Of a stretch of 64,000 nucleotides of DNA, positions 25,997 to 33,936 are shown piece after piece (position 1 is the first letter of the stretch; each line of letters begins with the position of its first letter). A program made the position numbers and the translations under genes. The stretch is from Gemmatimonadota bacterium (GTDB lineage Bacteria > Latescibacterota > UBA2968 > UBA8231). The notes under the pieces were generated by a model. That model was given only the letters and a program-made list of their open reading frames with translations, was not told where the DNA came from and ran no database searches. The stretch is taken from contig JABJJN010000053.1 in assembly GCA_018660835.1 (NCBI GenBank), forward strand, positions 186,001 through 250,000. Reading direction: 5' to 3'.

Positions 25997-27059
25997 TGGA
26001 GCGCTCAGCGTGCCATGTCTTCACAGCTCGCGGAATGGCCTGCAGATTTTCCAAGGATGTCTGCAGAGGGATGGCACATTCGGGGCCTATGAGTGGGACC
26101 CCGGCGTCAAGATTAAGAAACACTTCGGATTCCACGTCTTCAGGATCCCTGGAAAAGAGGGTCTCGGGATTGTTGATGTTGCCCACCAGGGCAATACGCT
26201 CGTCGACGATGGCCATCGATTCGGCGGGTGTGTTCTTGGAGTCAAAGTGGAAGGCCGCCATACCCGTCTGGGCAATGAACTCCATGCGATCTACAGTACG
26301 ACCGCAGATGTGGAGAATAATCGGGCACGCCAGGCTTTGGGCGAATTCGATGTGCAGGTCGCGAAGATATCGTTCGTAATACTCACCACTCACGAGGTCT
26401 CCTGTGGCGTGGTCGGGCAGGGTGAGTGCATCGGCGCCGGCCTCAATCTGTGCAACACCAAAATCGACGGTGACTTGCTTGAGTATATCAAGGATCCTGC
26501 GTGTCTGATCGGGATCATCAAGAGACATCAGCAGAAAGGCCTCGACGCCGAAGCAGTGGTAGGCGAGTGACCATGGCCCCATGGTCTTGCCGATGATGGC
26601 TATTTCATCACCATATTGTTTGCGCAGAATACGAATTGCTTCCAGAACACAACTTGTGTCCGGGTGCGTGAGCAGATTTCGGGGGATTTCGATATCCTGC
26701 GCCGTCTTCCAGATCGGCTGGTTCATGCGGACAGTCGGCCAGTTGTCCTTCTGCTCCCATTGGATATTGCAGCCGAGAGCGGAGGACTCCTGGATGATAC
26801 TGAAAACGGGCATGACCGAATCGAATCCAAGTTCGGTATAGCCTGTGGCGGCGAGGCGAGCCATGCGCTCCGGTTCCCTGTTTGCCTGTGGGAAAGGAGC
26901 ATCTACCAGATCCATCAGCTCGACGGTGGCGACGGATGTCGGGTTGCAGATCGGCGTGCGATCTACAGGTTCACCAGCCAGGGCGGCCAGGACGCGCTGG
27001 CGGCCTGTCATCGACGGCAGTGGGCCCGTGATCGACGGGGGGCGTGGAGCAGATTTCAT
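25989..27059 (-). CDS. uroporphyrinogen decarboxylase-family methyltransferase (MtaA/CmuA type)
   Basis: 356 residues of the UroD fold. The signs that it is a corrinoid methyltransferase rather than a heme enzyme are the zinc-type motif LHICG at about 253-257, a later Cys in GPECAIPL, and its position directly before the corrinoid protein gene. The start MTGRQRVLAALAGEPVDRTP is the family signature. The ATG at 27059 has GAGAGGA at ideal spacing; the GTG six bases upstream would leave the ribosome site too close. It should move a methyl group between the corrinoid protein and a thiol or other substrate. The substrate is unknown. Confidence 0.87.
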   Translation of the reverse strand: MKSAPRPPSITGPLPSMTGRQRVLAALAGEPVDRTPICNPTSVATVELMDLVDAPFPQANREPERMARLAATGYTELGFDSVMPVFSIIQESSALGCNIQWEQKDNWPTVRMNQPIWKTAQDIEIPRNLLTHPDTSCVLEAIRILRKQYGDEIAIIGKTMGPWSLAYHCFGVEAFLLMSLDDPDQTRRILDILKQVTVDFGVAQIEAGADALTLPDHATGDLVSGEYYERYLRDLHIEFAQSLACPIILHICGRTVDRMEFIAQTGMAAFHFDSKNTPAESMAIVDERIALVGNINNPETLFSRDPEDVESEVFLNLDAGVPLIGPECAIPLQTSLENLQAIPRAVKTWHAERSNG

Positions 27060-27071
27060 AGACACATCCTC

Positions 27072-27743
27072 TCAGCTCTGCGCACTTGGTGCGGCGAGTA
27101 CGCCACGAGCCGCCGCGGCTTCTTGCTCACGTACCAAGGCTCGTACGTTCGGGGCACGCTGCAGTAGCAGACCAACCAGTGGATGATGATCCTGGCCGCA
27201 GGGAAAACTGACACAGTCTTCATGTAGGTTCCCGTCGGCATCCTCGACTGGAAGCATTTCTCCCAGTTTGCGCAATCCATTCACAATGACGGCGACACGC
27301 CTGGCACCCAGGGCAACGTCTGTCGGTACCGCAGAATCAACGTCAGCCGCAATACGATACTGACCCTCGCCGAGGCAGTGAGCCACAATGGTCAAGCCGG
27401 ACTTCCGATCGACGATGGACAACTCACCGGCCGGTACTTGCGAAGGATCTGCCAACTTGCAGCATTCAAGGAATGTTCGACGAACTGCAAGGGGGTGGTC
27501 GTTACCGCAGGCGAATTGCAACGTCGTGTCGGTCTGGCGAGACTGCAACGCACCGAGTCGTTGCATGCCGATGGCGACGGCGAGGACCCGCTCTGCGGTT
27601 CCGGGCAGCTCTGAATACGAATGGACGGTGTATTCAGGCACCGTACCGTTGAGTTCGCGATAGAGAGCAATACTGATATCACTGCAGTGGGGGTCCATTG
27701 ACTGCAGTTCGACTCGACGACCCAGATCCTGCAAACGACTCAT
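27072..27743 (-). CDS. unknown protein with internal duplication and two CGxDH(H)PL motifs
   Basis: 223 residues, no family recognised. The two halves align by eye. The first has AERVLAVAIGMQRLGAL then FACGNDHPLAVRRTFLECC; the second has ARRVAVIVNGLRKLGEM then FPCGQDHHPLVGLLLQRA. Each copy therefore carries Cys-Gly-x-Asp-His, suggesting two similar metal or cofactor sites or one site at a pseudo-dimer interface. Start in a 4-bp ATGA overlap with the hydrolase gene upstream and 12 bp from the UroD-type gene, so it is part of the operon. It could be a substrate-specific partner of the methyltransferase system. No signal peptide. Confidence 0.75.
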   Translation of the reverse strand: MSRLQDLGRRVELQSMDPHCSDISIALYRELNGTVPEYTVHSYSELPGTAERVLAVAIGMQRLGALQSRQTDTTLQFACGNDHPLAVRRTFLECCKLADPSQVPAGELSIVDRKSGLTIVAHCLGEGQYRIAADVDSAVPTDVALGARRVAVIVNGLRKLGEMLPVEDADGNLHEDCVSFPCGQDHHPLVGLLLQRAPNVRALVREQEAAAARGVLAAPSAQS

Positions 27744-29323
27744 GGTATCGCTCGTGGTTGTGGGGCACTCAGATTCCCGAGCCGGTCAACGGCGCTGACC
27801 GCGACGGATAACAACTGTCCGTTCTCTTCGGTCCCGCTCTGTTCTTCAGTCAGGGTCAGAGGCAGACGAAAGCCGGTCCGCCCAGCAGGTAAGATATGAT
27901 GTTCCCAGCCGCGGAGTTTGCGCTCGGCGTAGACGACCCAGAGGAAGGGGCGCTCACCACCCGCTCGTCTCCAGGACATGAGGACTGCATCGCCACGTAC
28001 ACTGACATCTAGTTCGGGTGTGGGCGGCGGATCAGCATCCAGCCACGGCGAGGCTGGAACCAATGCCGGTTTGGCGTAGGGGCCGCGGGATAGAGCCGTC
28101 GTCAGGGAGTCATCATCAGCTCCTACGCGCTCGCCATCCAAGGCGCGAGCTGAAAAATGAATGTGCCCGGGAGCATCCGGCTGCAGACCTCGTGTGATCA
28201 TGACCTGATTCACCACTTCATCTGCTGCCCAACCGTTGGGTTTCACCCTGCCTGTATACAGACCGGGCCACAGATGCCGGCCATGAGGATTCTGACGGGT
28301 CCACCAGGATAGTAGTACGGGAAAACTCTGCGGTATCTGTGAGATCGGCCAATACAGCTGTGGAGCGTAGTAGTCTACCCATCCCTCGTGCAGCCAGCGT
28401 CGTGCATCTGCGTAGATCATCTCGTGCTGATCAAATCCGGCATCCGTATGCTGGGGGATGCCGGGGCGCCAAATCCCAAAGGGACTAATTCCCACCTTCA
28501 CAGATGAGTCCGCCGTCTTCACATCTGCATAGAGGCGCTCCACGAAGCGATCTACATGAGCGCGACGCCAATCACTGCGTGTTAGCTCGCCGCCTCCATC
28601 CAGATACCTTGCCCATGACAGATCGTCGGGAAAGTCGTTGTGATCGTTATAGGATGGGTATGGATAGAAGTAGTCGTCGAGATGGATGCCGTCGACGTCG
28701 TAGCGCTCAACGACATCGAGGATCACAGCAAGGCTGTGATCCTGGACCTCCTGTCGCGATGGGTCAAGCCAGCGGTATCCCTTGTCGCCGAGGGTGACGG
28801 CGAGCTCGGGCGACTGCCGGGCGATTGCATTGGCTGCCAGCTGCGATGGATTTGCGGGATGATCGGCACGGAAGGGGTTAAACCAAGCGTGCAACTCGAG
28901 ACCCCGTAGATGGGCCTCGCTGATCCAGAATTGCAGGGGATCGTAATAGGGATCAGGCGCCTGCCCTTGGACGCCGGACAGGTAGGACGACCAGGGCTCC
29001 AGCTGCGACGCATACAATGCATCGCAGTGCGGGCGAACTTGCAGGACGATCGCATTGAGGCCCATCTCGGCGGCACCATGAAGAATGGCTACAGCCTCTG
29101 CCTTTTGTACGTGCGTCGGCAAACCCGGCTCAGAAGGCCAGTCGATGTTATCGACGGTGGCGACCCACACTGCACGAAACTCCCGCATGGGGAGTGAAAT
29201 CGTCGCATTCTCCCCGCGCGCCTGTGAGGGGGCCAACATTTTTGCCGGCGCACAGCTACCCAACCATGTGCCAAGTACAAACACACCGATGGCCTGCACC
29301 CGGTTCAGTGGCCGATGGAACAT
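27740..29323 (-). CDS. GHL10-type (DUF187-like) family 10 glycosyl hydrolase-like lipoprotein
   Basis: 527 residues. The signal ends in lipobox TWLGSC, so it should be a lipoprotein. The main domain (about 50-370) shows EFRAVWVATVDNIDWPS, GLNAIVLQVRPHCDALY, LELHAWFNPFR, VDGIHLDDYFYPYP, VGISPFGIWRPG and VDYYAPQLYWPI. These are hallmark strings of the GHL10 TIM barrel, and the DD of HLDDYF is a likely active-site pair. A fibronectin III-like C-terminal domain follows (VDRLGNLSAPQP). It likely acts on peptidoglycan or other envelope glycans. The ATG at 29323 is preferred because it gives a regular signal and has GGGGG upstream. Confidence 0.88.
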   Translation of the reverse strand: MFHRPLNRVQAIGVFVLGTWLGSCAPAKMLAPSQARGENATISLPMREFRAVWVATVDNIDWPSEPGLPTHVQKAEAVAILHGAAEMGLNAIVLQVRPHCDALYASQLEPWSSYLSGVQGQAPDPYYDPLQFWISEAHLRGLELHAWFNPFRADHPANPSQLAANAIARQSPELAVTLGDKGYRWLDPSRQEVQDHSLAVILDVVERYDVDGIHLDDYFYPYPSYNDHNDFPDDLSWARYLDGGGELTRSDWRRAHVDRFVERLYADVKTADSSVKVGISPFGIWRPGIPQHTDAGFDQHEMIYADARRWLHEGWVDYYAPQLYWPISQIPQSFPVLLSWWTRQNPHGRHLWPGLYTGRVKPNGWAADEVVNQVMITRGLQPDAPGHIHFSARALDGERVGADDDSLTTALSRGPYAKPALVPASPWLDADPPPTPELDVSVRGDAVLMSWRRAGGERPFLWVVYAERKLRGWEHHILPAGRTGFRLPLTLTEEQSGTEENGQLLSVAVSAVDRLGNLSAPQPRAIP

Positions 29324-29385
29324 AGCCCCCGCTACCCTCGAAGGGATCTCACTGGATCTCATGCTGCTGCGACGATCTCAACCCG

Positions 29386-30393
29386 TCAGCCGTCGATGAG
29401 TGTCCGGTTAATGAACTCGGTGATGTCTTCGATTTTTTCGAGTTCTGTAAACATCAGACTCTGACAAATCCGGTAGGTGATGTCCCGAAAGGCCTCATCA
29501 GCCTCGATACTGGGTGCACGCCCGGCGACGGCAGCCAGGAGCAGGCAGCCGAAATCGCTGAGGGCCTCACGCTCTACCTCTTCCGTCTTTGGATATTCGG
29601 CGATACGGAAATAGGACATCCAGAAAACATTGATCGCTTCGAGGAAGGCAGCCTTCTGCGGATGATTGAGCATCGCTTTGAGGCACAGATCGGCGGCGTA
29701 GAAACCCAAATCGAAGGATGGATGGCCGTAGTGAGCAGTGGCAAAATCCACGAGGAAAATCTCGCCATTGTTGACATAGACATTGCGCGGACGCAGATCG
29801 GCCAGCACGAGGCACTTGCCTGGCTTCATCAACTCTTTCGCTCGGGACTCCACCTGCTTCTGAATGTCAGGGAAGGCGCCGGCGATGCTTTCATACAAAG
29901 GTTGGATACGTAGTTGCTCAAAGGCCTTCTGGTCCTTGAACATGGCCTTCAGTTCGCGCTGTCCTGCCGTAACATTATGTACGGCTGCCAGTAGCTCACC
30001 CGCCTGGGCGGCAATCTGCAGATCTACTCGCCCGCCGCTCAGCTCGGTTTCCCACACGACCGCATCTTTTGTGGGCCCCGTCGTGACGAGGACAAAGTTT
30101 GTGCGATCTTCACTCAGTGCATCGGGAAAAGTGTCCGGTGGGAGAATGTTGGCGAGAATCTCAATACAACTATTCTCGGCAAAAATGCGCTTACGATCCG
30201 TCCACCAGCGTTCCTTGATCTGAACTCTGGAGTGAGCCTGCTTGACCATTAAACGTTGCTGTGGAGTCGTTACTTGATAGATCTGATTCTTCAGGCCATC
30301 ACCGATCTGACGCATGTCGAGGATCGGCTCGCTGGAGCCAATACACTTTTTCTTCCTCAGATAGCCGGTGAGGTTGTTCTTGTTCAGGTTCAT
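29386..30393 (-). CDS. aminoglycoside-phosphotransferase (APH)-fold kinase
   Basis: 335 residues of the APH / choline kinase-like fold. The nucleotide-binding segment GDGLKNQIYQV is followed by RLMVKQA with the ATP Lys. The catalytic loop is LVLADLRPRNVYV, with Asp and Asn kept although the usual HGD reads LAD. The metal-binding DFA lies in FLVDFATAHYGHPSFDLGF. It probably phosphorylates a small alcohol or sugar; methylthioribose kinases look broadly similar. It overlaps lipA by 4 bp. It may not be functionally linked to lipoate. Confidence 0.78.
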   Translation of the reverse strand: MNLNKNNLTGYLRKKKCIGSSEPILDMRQIGDGLKNQIYQVTTPQQRLMVKQAHSRVQIKERWWTDRKRIFAENSCIEILANILPPDTFPDALSEDRTNFVLVTTGPTKDAVVWETELSGGRVDLQIAAQAGELLAAVHNVTAGQRELKAMFKDQKAFEQLRIQPLYESIAGAFPDIQKQVESRAKELMKPGKCLVLADLRPRNVYVNNGEIFLVDFATAHYGHPSFDLGFYAADLCLKAMLNHPQKAAFLEAINVFWMSYFRIAEYPKTEEVEREALSDFGCLLLAAVAGRAPSIEADEAFRDITYRICQSLMFTELEKIEDITEFINRTLIDG

Positions 30394-31427
30394 GTAGGAT
30401 TCCCATCTACGGCGGTGTTGTCGATGTCGAGTAAGCCCAGAGACGGATTCAGCCCTGGGCCCTGAGTTACGGTTTTTGGATCGTGGGCGGGTTGCGCTGC
30501 ATCCCGCACGGCACGGCGCTCCAGATCCGTAACCTGCTGTTCTGCGTGATATGAACTGCGCACCATCGGACCCGATTCGACGTGGTTGAAGCCGAGGGCG
30601 CGAGCAAATTCTCCTAATTCGTCAAACTCATCTGGATGTAGAAAACGGGCGACTGGCACGTGATCTGACGAAGGGGATAGATATTGACCCAGCGTCAGGA
30701 TCGCGCATCCCACGTCTGCCAACTGGCGCAGTGTGTCCTCAACTTCGCTGCGCTCTTCTCCTGCGCCGAGCATCATGCCTGACTTTGTCGGTGCAGGACT
30801 CAGTTGTCGAGCACGATCGAGTAGTTCCAATGATCGCTCGTGCTTGGCCTGTGGTCGCATAATGGAATAGAGACGTGGCACAGTCTCAATATTGTGATTC
30901 AGTATGTCGGGTCCTGCCTCCATCACGGTCGCCAGCGCCTGCCAATCACCCTGGAAGTCAGGGATCAGCACCTCGATAGAGGTCTCGGGGCAACGCTGCC
31001 GAGCATGGCGAATGGTTGCGGCAAAGATGCGGGCGCCACCGTCCGCTAATTCGTCGCGATTTACAGAAGTGATGACAGCATGTTCCAGGCCGAGTTGAGA
31101 GATCGCCTCAGCGACTCGCTCGGGCTCGCCCTCGTCCACATGATCGGGCTTGCCCGTGGCGATGGCGCAGAACCCACAACTGCGGGTGCAGACATCGCCG
31201 AGAATCATAAAGGTCGCCGTGCCATGCCCCCAGCACTCGCCGATGTTGGGACAGTGGGCACTCTCGCAGACCGTATGCAGGCGCTGAGACTTGATAAGCC
31301 GTTTGAGGCGTAGATACCCTTCACTACCGGGAGCCTGGGCCTTGAGCCAACGGGGGAGTCGTCGTCCGCCCCTTGTTACCGGCTCGACCTGCGTCTTGGG
31401 GCTCGATTTTGTCGGAATTTCAGTCAT
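30390..31427 (-). CDS. lipA: lipoyl synthase
   Basis: 345 residues, radical-SAM enzyme that inserts two sulfurs into protein-bound octanoate. Both Fe-S clusters are visible: the auxiliary one in CESAHCPNIGEC and the SAM cluster in CTRSCGFC. The C-terminal RSSYHAE holds the Ser that binds the auxiliary cluster. VITSVNRDELADGGA and HNIETVPRLY are also family signatures. First gene of the long minus-strand run, with a good promoter upstream. lipB is not in the window. Confidence 0.97.
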   Translation of the reverse strand: MTEIPTKSSPKTQVEPVTRGGRRLPRWLKAQAPGSEGYLRLKRLIKSQRLHTVCESAHCPNIGECWGHGTATFMILGDVCTRSCGFCAIATGKPDHVDEGEPERVAEAISQLGLEHAVITSVNRDELADGGARIFAATIRHARQRCPETSIEVLIPDFQGDWQALATVMEAGPDILNHNIETVPRLYSIMRPQAKHERSLELLDRARQLSPAPTKSGMMLGAGEERSEVEDTLRQLADVGCAILTLGQYLSPSSDHVPVARFLHPDEFDELGEFARALGFNHVESGPMVRSSYHAEQQVTDLERRAVRDAAQPAHDPKTVTQGPGLNPSLGLLDIDNTAVDGNPT

Positions 31428-31486
31428 AAGTTGCTGTCATTACAGGTTGTTACAGTAGTTTCCGGTCAAGACTGACCCAACCATAT

Positions 31487-31516
31487 AATATAAGGTATTC
31501 GCAGGTGCCTTTTCAA
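31487..31516 (-). promoter_or_regulatory. sigma-70-type promoter for lipA and the downstream run
   Basis: On the minus strand TTGAAA (31516-31511) and TATATT (31492-31487) are separated by 18 bp, each one mismatch from consensus. The predicted start would leave a leader of about 50 nt before the lipA ATG at 31427. Confidence 0.5.
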
Positions 31517-31591
31517 ACCGAGTTCGTAACGTAGCATAAGTACGTGTCAAGGCAGGCACTTAGGTTTCGGCCATGGCGCCTAGAAATAGAC

Positions 31592-31623
31592 GAGGGAGAG
31601 AATCCAGATGGACGCTCTCCCTC
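31592..31623 (-). terminator. hairpin after the S41 peptidase gene
   Basis: GAGGGAGAG (31592-31600) and CTCTCCCTC (31615-31623) form a perfect 9-bp stem with a 14-nt loop, about 42 bp past the S41 stop. On the minus strand the stem is followed by GTCTATTTC, only partly T-rich. It could be a terminator or a 3'-end stabiliser. Confidence 0.5.
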
Positions 31624-31664
31624 AATATGGCACTGAGATCGTTGAAGTTGGTACGGCGGCGGAA

Positions 31665-33554
31665 TCAGTGGCCTACCACTGCTATCTCGTCGACATCAAC
31701 TGAGTCACCGTTGGCGGCGACGGCGGTCGAGCCAATCACGGCACGTGCAAACCATTCACTGTACTCCACATCGTCCGTCAGGACTCGTCTTGCTCTTACG
31801 ACCTGCGGATTGACGCGTGTGTCATAGACGTACGCATTGCCGATTCCGTGCGCCTTCTCACGAATATCAAAAGTCAACTTCCAGCGCAGCAGTTCTTCAT
31901 CGTTGAGCCAGTGGCGCTCCTCGATCTGTTCGATTTCCTCCGCCACGTCTGACAGGTGCCGATCGGCCCGGCCCGCATCGTCCTCCTCGGACAGGTTCTG
32001 ACGCAACTGTTGCAACTGGTGCTCGAGAGAGCTGATGTATTCAAACCCTGCGTCTCCGACATACTTGCGGAAGTGGTCCACCACGTCATCATCGGCGACA
32101 AAGTCATCACCGACTTCGTTGGTGGCGACATAGTCGCGGGAAAAGCGGAAAAAGTGACTGTTCAGCGTCCGCCATCCCTCAAGTTGTCGATACAATGACG
32201 TCGTCTGCCGGCGCTCCATATGAATATCCGGGGTGATACCGCCAGCACCTCGCACACGTCGACCCAGGCCGAGGGTCATGTAGTCCTTTTCAGCCATCGC
32301 AACAAGGGTGGAGTCCTTGCGCATGCGTCGATCGATGGAACGACCACTCGGTATGAAATAGGCGGAGATCGTGAGTTTCAACTCGGCACGATCGCCGATT
32401 TTCACGGGCTGTTGAACCGACCCTTTGCCGACCGTCTGGGTGCCCAGTACCAGACCACGGTCCCAGTCCTGAATGGCACCCGCCACGATCTCGGAGGCGC
32501 TCGCAGAGCGACCATCCACGAGCACGACCAACGGCCCCTCGCCGAAGAGCGCGTCCTTCTCGGTGAAGAGTTTGGTCGTGTCTTCGAAGGCGCGGCCTGC
32601 TGTGTAGACGACCAAGCGGTCTTTCGGCAGGAACAGATCGGCGATGGCGACCGCTTCGTGCAAGTAGCCGCCGCTATTGCCGCGCAGATCGAAGATCAGC
32701 CGCTCCATGCCGTTGTCCAGCAGGCCCTCAAGAGCCTGACGCACCTCGTCGGAGCATTTGTGCTGGAAGCCGTTCAGGCGAATGTAGCCCGTGTCGTCGG
32801 AGAGCATACCCGCATAGGGGACACTGTTGAGGTGGACGACCTCCCGCGTCACGGTCAGGTCGAAGGGCGCATCTTGGCCCGCTCGTGACAGCGTCAGTGT
32901 CACATCTGTTCCAGCTTTGCCACGCATCCTGTCAGCCGCACCGCTGGCGTCTAGTTCTTTCGTCGACTCGCCATCGATCGCAAGGATCAGGTCACCGGAT
33001 CTCACGCCCGCCCGGGCGGCGGGGGCATTGGGGTGCACGAGAGACCAGACGCCGATGGCGCTATCGGGGTAGACCACCTGGATTCGGAATCCTAACCCAC
33101 CATATTCGCCGTCCACATCAATGCGGAAATTGTCGAGGTGGACGTTCTCCATGAAGACCGTGTCCGGATCCAGAATCGACATCATTCCCGCGATGCCATA
33201 GCGAACCAGCGTGTCCGGTGTGACGCTGTAGTAGGCTCGAGCATCGACGGTACGGGCAATTTGCTCGAAGGTGATGAAATTCTCCCGCCAATCGGCCCCT
33301 TCAAGGGTCAATTCGTAGTCCGACGCCGGGTCGAGAGAACGGAAGATGCCACGAAGCCCAGCCCGCATAAGTGAATCGGGCGAGATCTCATACATGTAAT
33401 ATTTGCTGATGTAGTTGACGACGGGGAAGAAGGAATTCTTCAATTCCTCAGGCAGCGTCGACTCATTTTGCTCGGCTTGAGCGAAGGCGGTGCTTGTCAG
33501 GACCGCGAATAGTGCAACAGCGCCGCCTAGTGAGGCGGCACGTAGGTGCTGTCG
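31665..33554 (-). CDS. S41-family C-terminal processing peptidase with PDZ domain
   Basis: 629 residues from the ATG at 33554, which has GGAG upstream. A signal peptide (residues 1-26, ending TAFAQA) sends it to the periplasm. A helical N-domain is followed by a PDZ domain at about 140-220 (GGLGFRIQVVY, ARAGVRSGDLILAIDG). The protease core has GYIRLNGF, LIFDLRGNSGGY, DGRSASASEIVAGAI (catalytic Ser) and GKGSVQ (catalytic Lys). The C-terminal ~200 residues are a long charged, coiled-coil-rich extension not usual for CtpA. It probably trims or regulates envelope proteins, perhaps the neighbouring M23 peptidase. Confidence 0.92.
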   Translation of the reverse strand, partial: RQHLRAASLGGAVALFAVLTSTAFAQAEQNESTLPEELKNSFFPVVNYISKYYMYEISPDSLMRAGLRGIFRSLDPASDYELTLEGADWRENFITFEQIARTVDARAYYSVTPDTLVRYGIAGMMSILDPDTVFMENVHLDNFRIDVDGEYGGLGFRIQVVYPDSAIGVWSLVHPNAPAARAGVRSGDLILAIDGESTKELDASGAADRMRGKAGTDVTLTLSRAGQDAPFDLTVTREVVHLNSVPYAGMLSDDTGYIRLNGFQHKCSDEVRQALEGLLDNGMERLIFDLRGNSGGYLHEAVAIADLFLPKDRLVVYTAGRAFEDTTKLFTEKDALFGEGPLVVLVDGRSASASEIVAGAIQDWDRGLVLGTQTVGKGSVQQPVKIGDRAELKLTISAYFIPSGRSIDRRMRKDSTLVAMAEKDYMTLGLGRRVRGAGGITPDIHMERRQTTSLYRQLEGWRTLNSHFFRFSRDYVATNEVGDDFVADDDVVDHFRKYVGDAGFEYISSLEHQLQQLRQNLSEEDDAGRADRHLSDVAEEIEQIEERHWLNDEELLRWKLTFDIREKAHGIGNAYVYDTRVNPQVVRARRVLTDDVEYSEWFARAVIGSTAVAANGDSVDVDEIAVVGH

Positions 33555-33790
33555 CATGTAGCTGACTCCGACGGACGAGGGGGGTGAGTATTTGTTTGTA
33601 AGTCTTGATTTCACCGTAAAATACGAAGGCTTCCGAAGATACTAAAGGTCCGCCGATCTGTGCAACGCAGGATCTACTCAAGTAATCGACGCGGAGGACC
33701 GATCAACAAACAGGTGTGGTCGTGCCGCAACCTCGTGGCTGAGGCCGCCAAGAGCAGTCACTGCCGATCGATCATATCCTATAGTGATTA

Positions 33791-33819
33791 TTGACATTTA
33801 GTTCAGGCGGGTCTATAAT
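33791..33819 (+). promoter_or_regulatory. perfect consensus sigma-70 promoter for the M23-FlgT-LptE set
   Basis: TTGACA (33791-33796), a 17-bp spacer, and TATAAT (33814-33819) match the consensus at every position. It is the best promoter in the window. The predicted start near 33826 leaves a leader of about 110 nt before the ATG at 33937. Confidence 0.85.
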
Positions 33820-33832
33820 TTCCCGGTTGTAA

Positions 33833-33906
33833 GCCAGCGCCTGGCATGGGTATATTCCAGGTGGCAGGACGACGCCTCGTCCATCACACAAGTTCCTGCC
33901 GGAACT
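33833..33906 (+). ncRNA. structured 5' leader with alternative hairpins (candidate attenuator or cis-regulatory RNA)
   Basis: Three small perfect hairpins follow each other: GCCAG-CGC-CTGGC (33833-33845), GGACGA-CGCC-TCGTCC (33867-33882) and AGTTCC-TGCC-GGAACT (33891-33906). A competing helix can pair GGCAGGA (33863-33869) with TCCTGCC (33894-33900) and would break the second and third hairpins. CCTGG (33840-33844) can also pair with CCAGG (33857-33861) against the first. The pairings are seen in the sequence; a regulatory role is inferred. No known riboswitch class recognised. Confidence 0.4.
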
Positions 33907-33936
33907 GTCTAAGAGCGCCGCGGAGACCGACGAGAT

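Larger units (their letters stand above)
33555..33936. other. 382-bp divergent regulatory region between S41 and M23 genes
   Basis: Holds the strong rightward promoter and the structured leader listed separately. For the leftward S41 gene a possible promoter is TTGCAC (33665-33660) with TATCTT (33641-33636), 18 bp apart, which is weak. No ORF in the gap looks coding. Confidence 0.55.

Noticed and set aside
22283..27743. Reading the UroD-fold and homocysteine-type genes as heme and plain methionine biosynthesis
   Set aside because: The UroD-fold protein has zinc-type HxC and late Cys motifs and is coupled to a corrinoid protein and RACo-like activator, which heme UroD is not.
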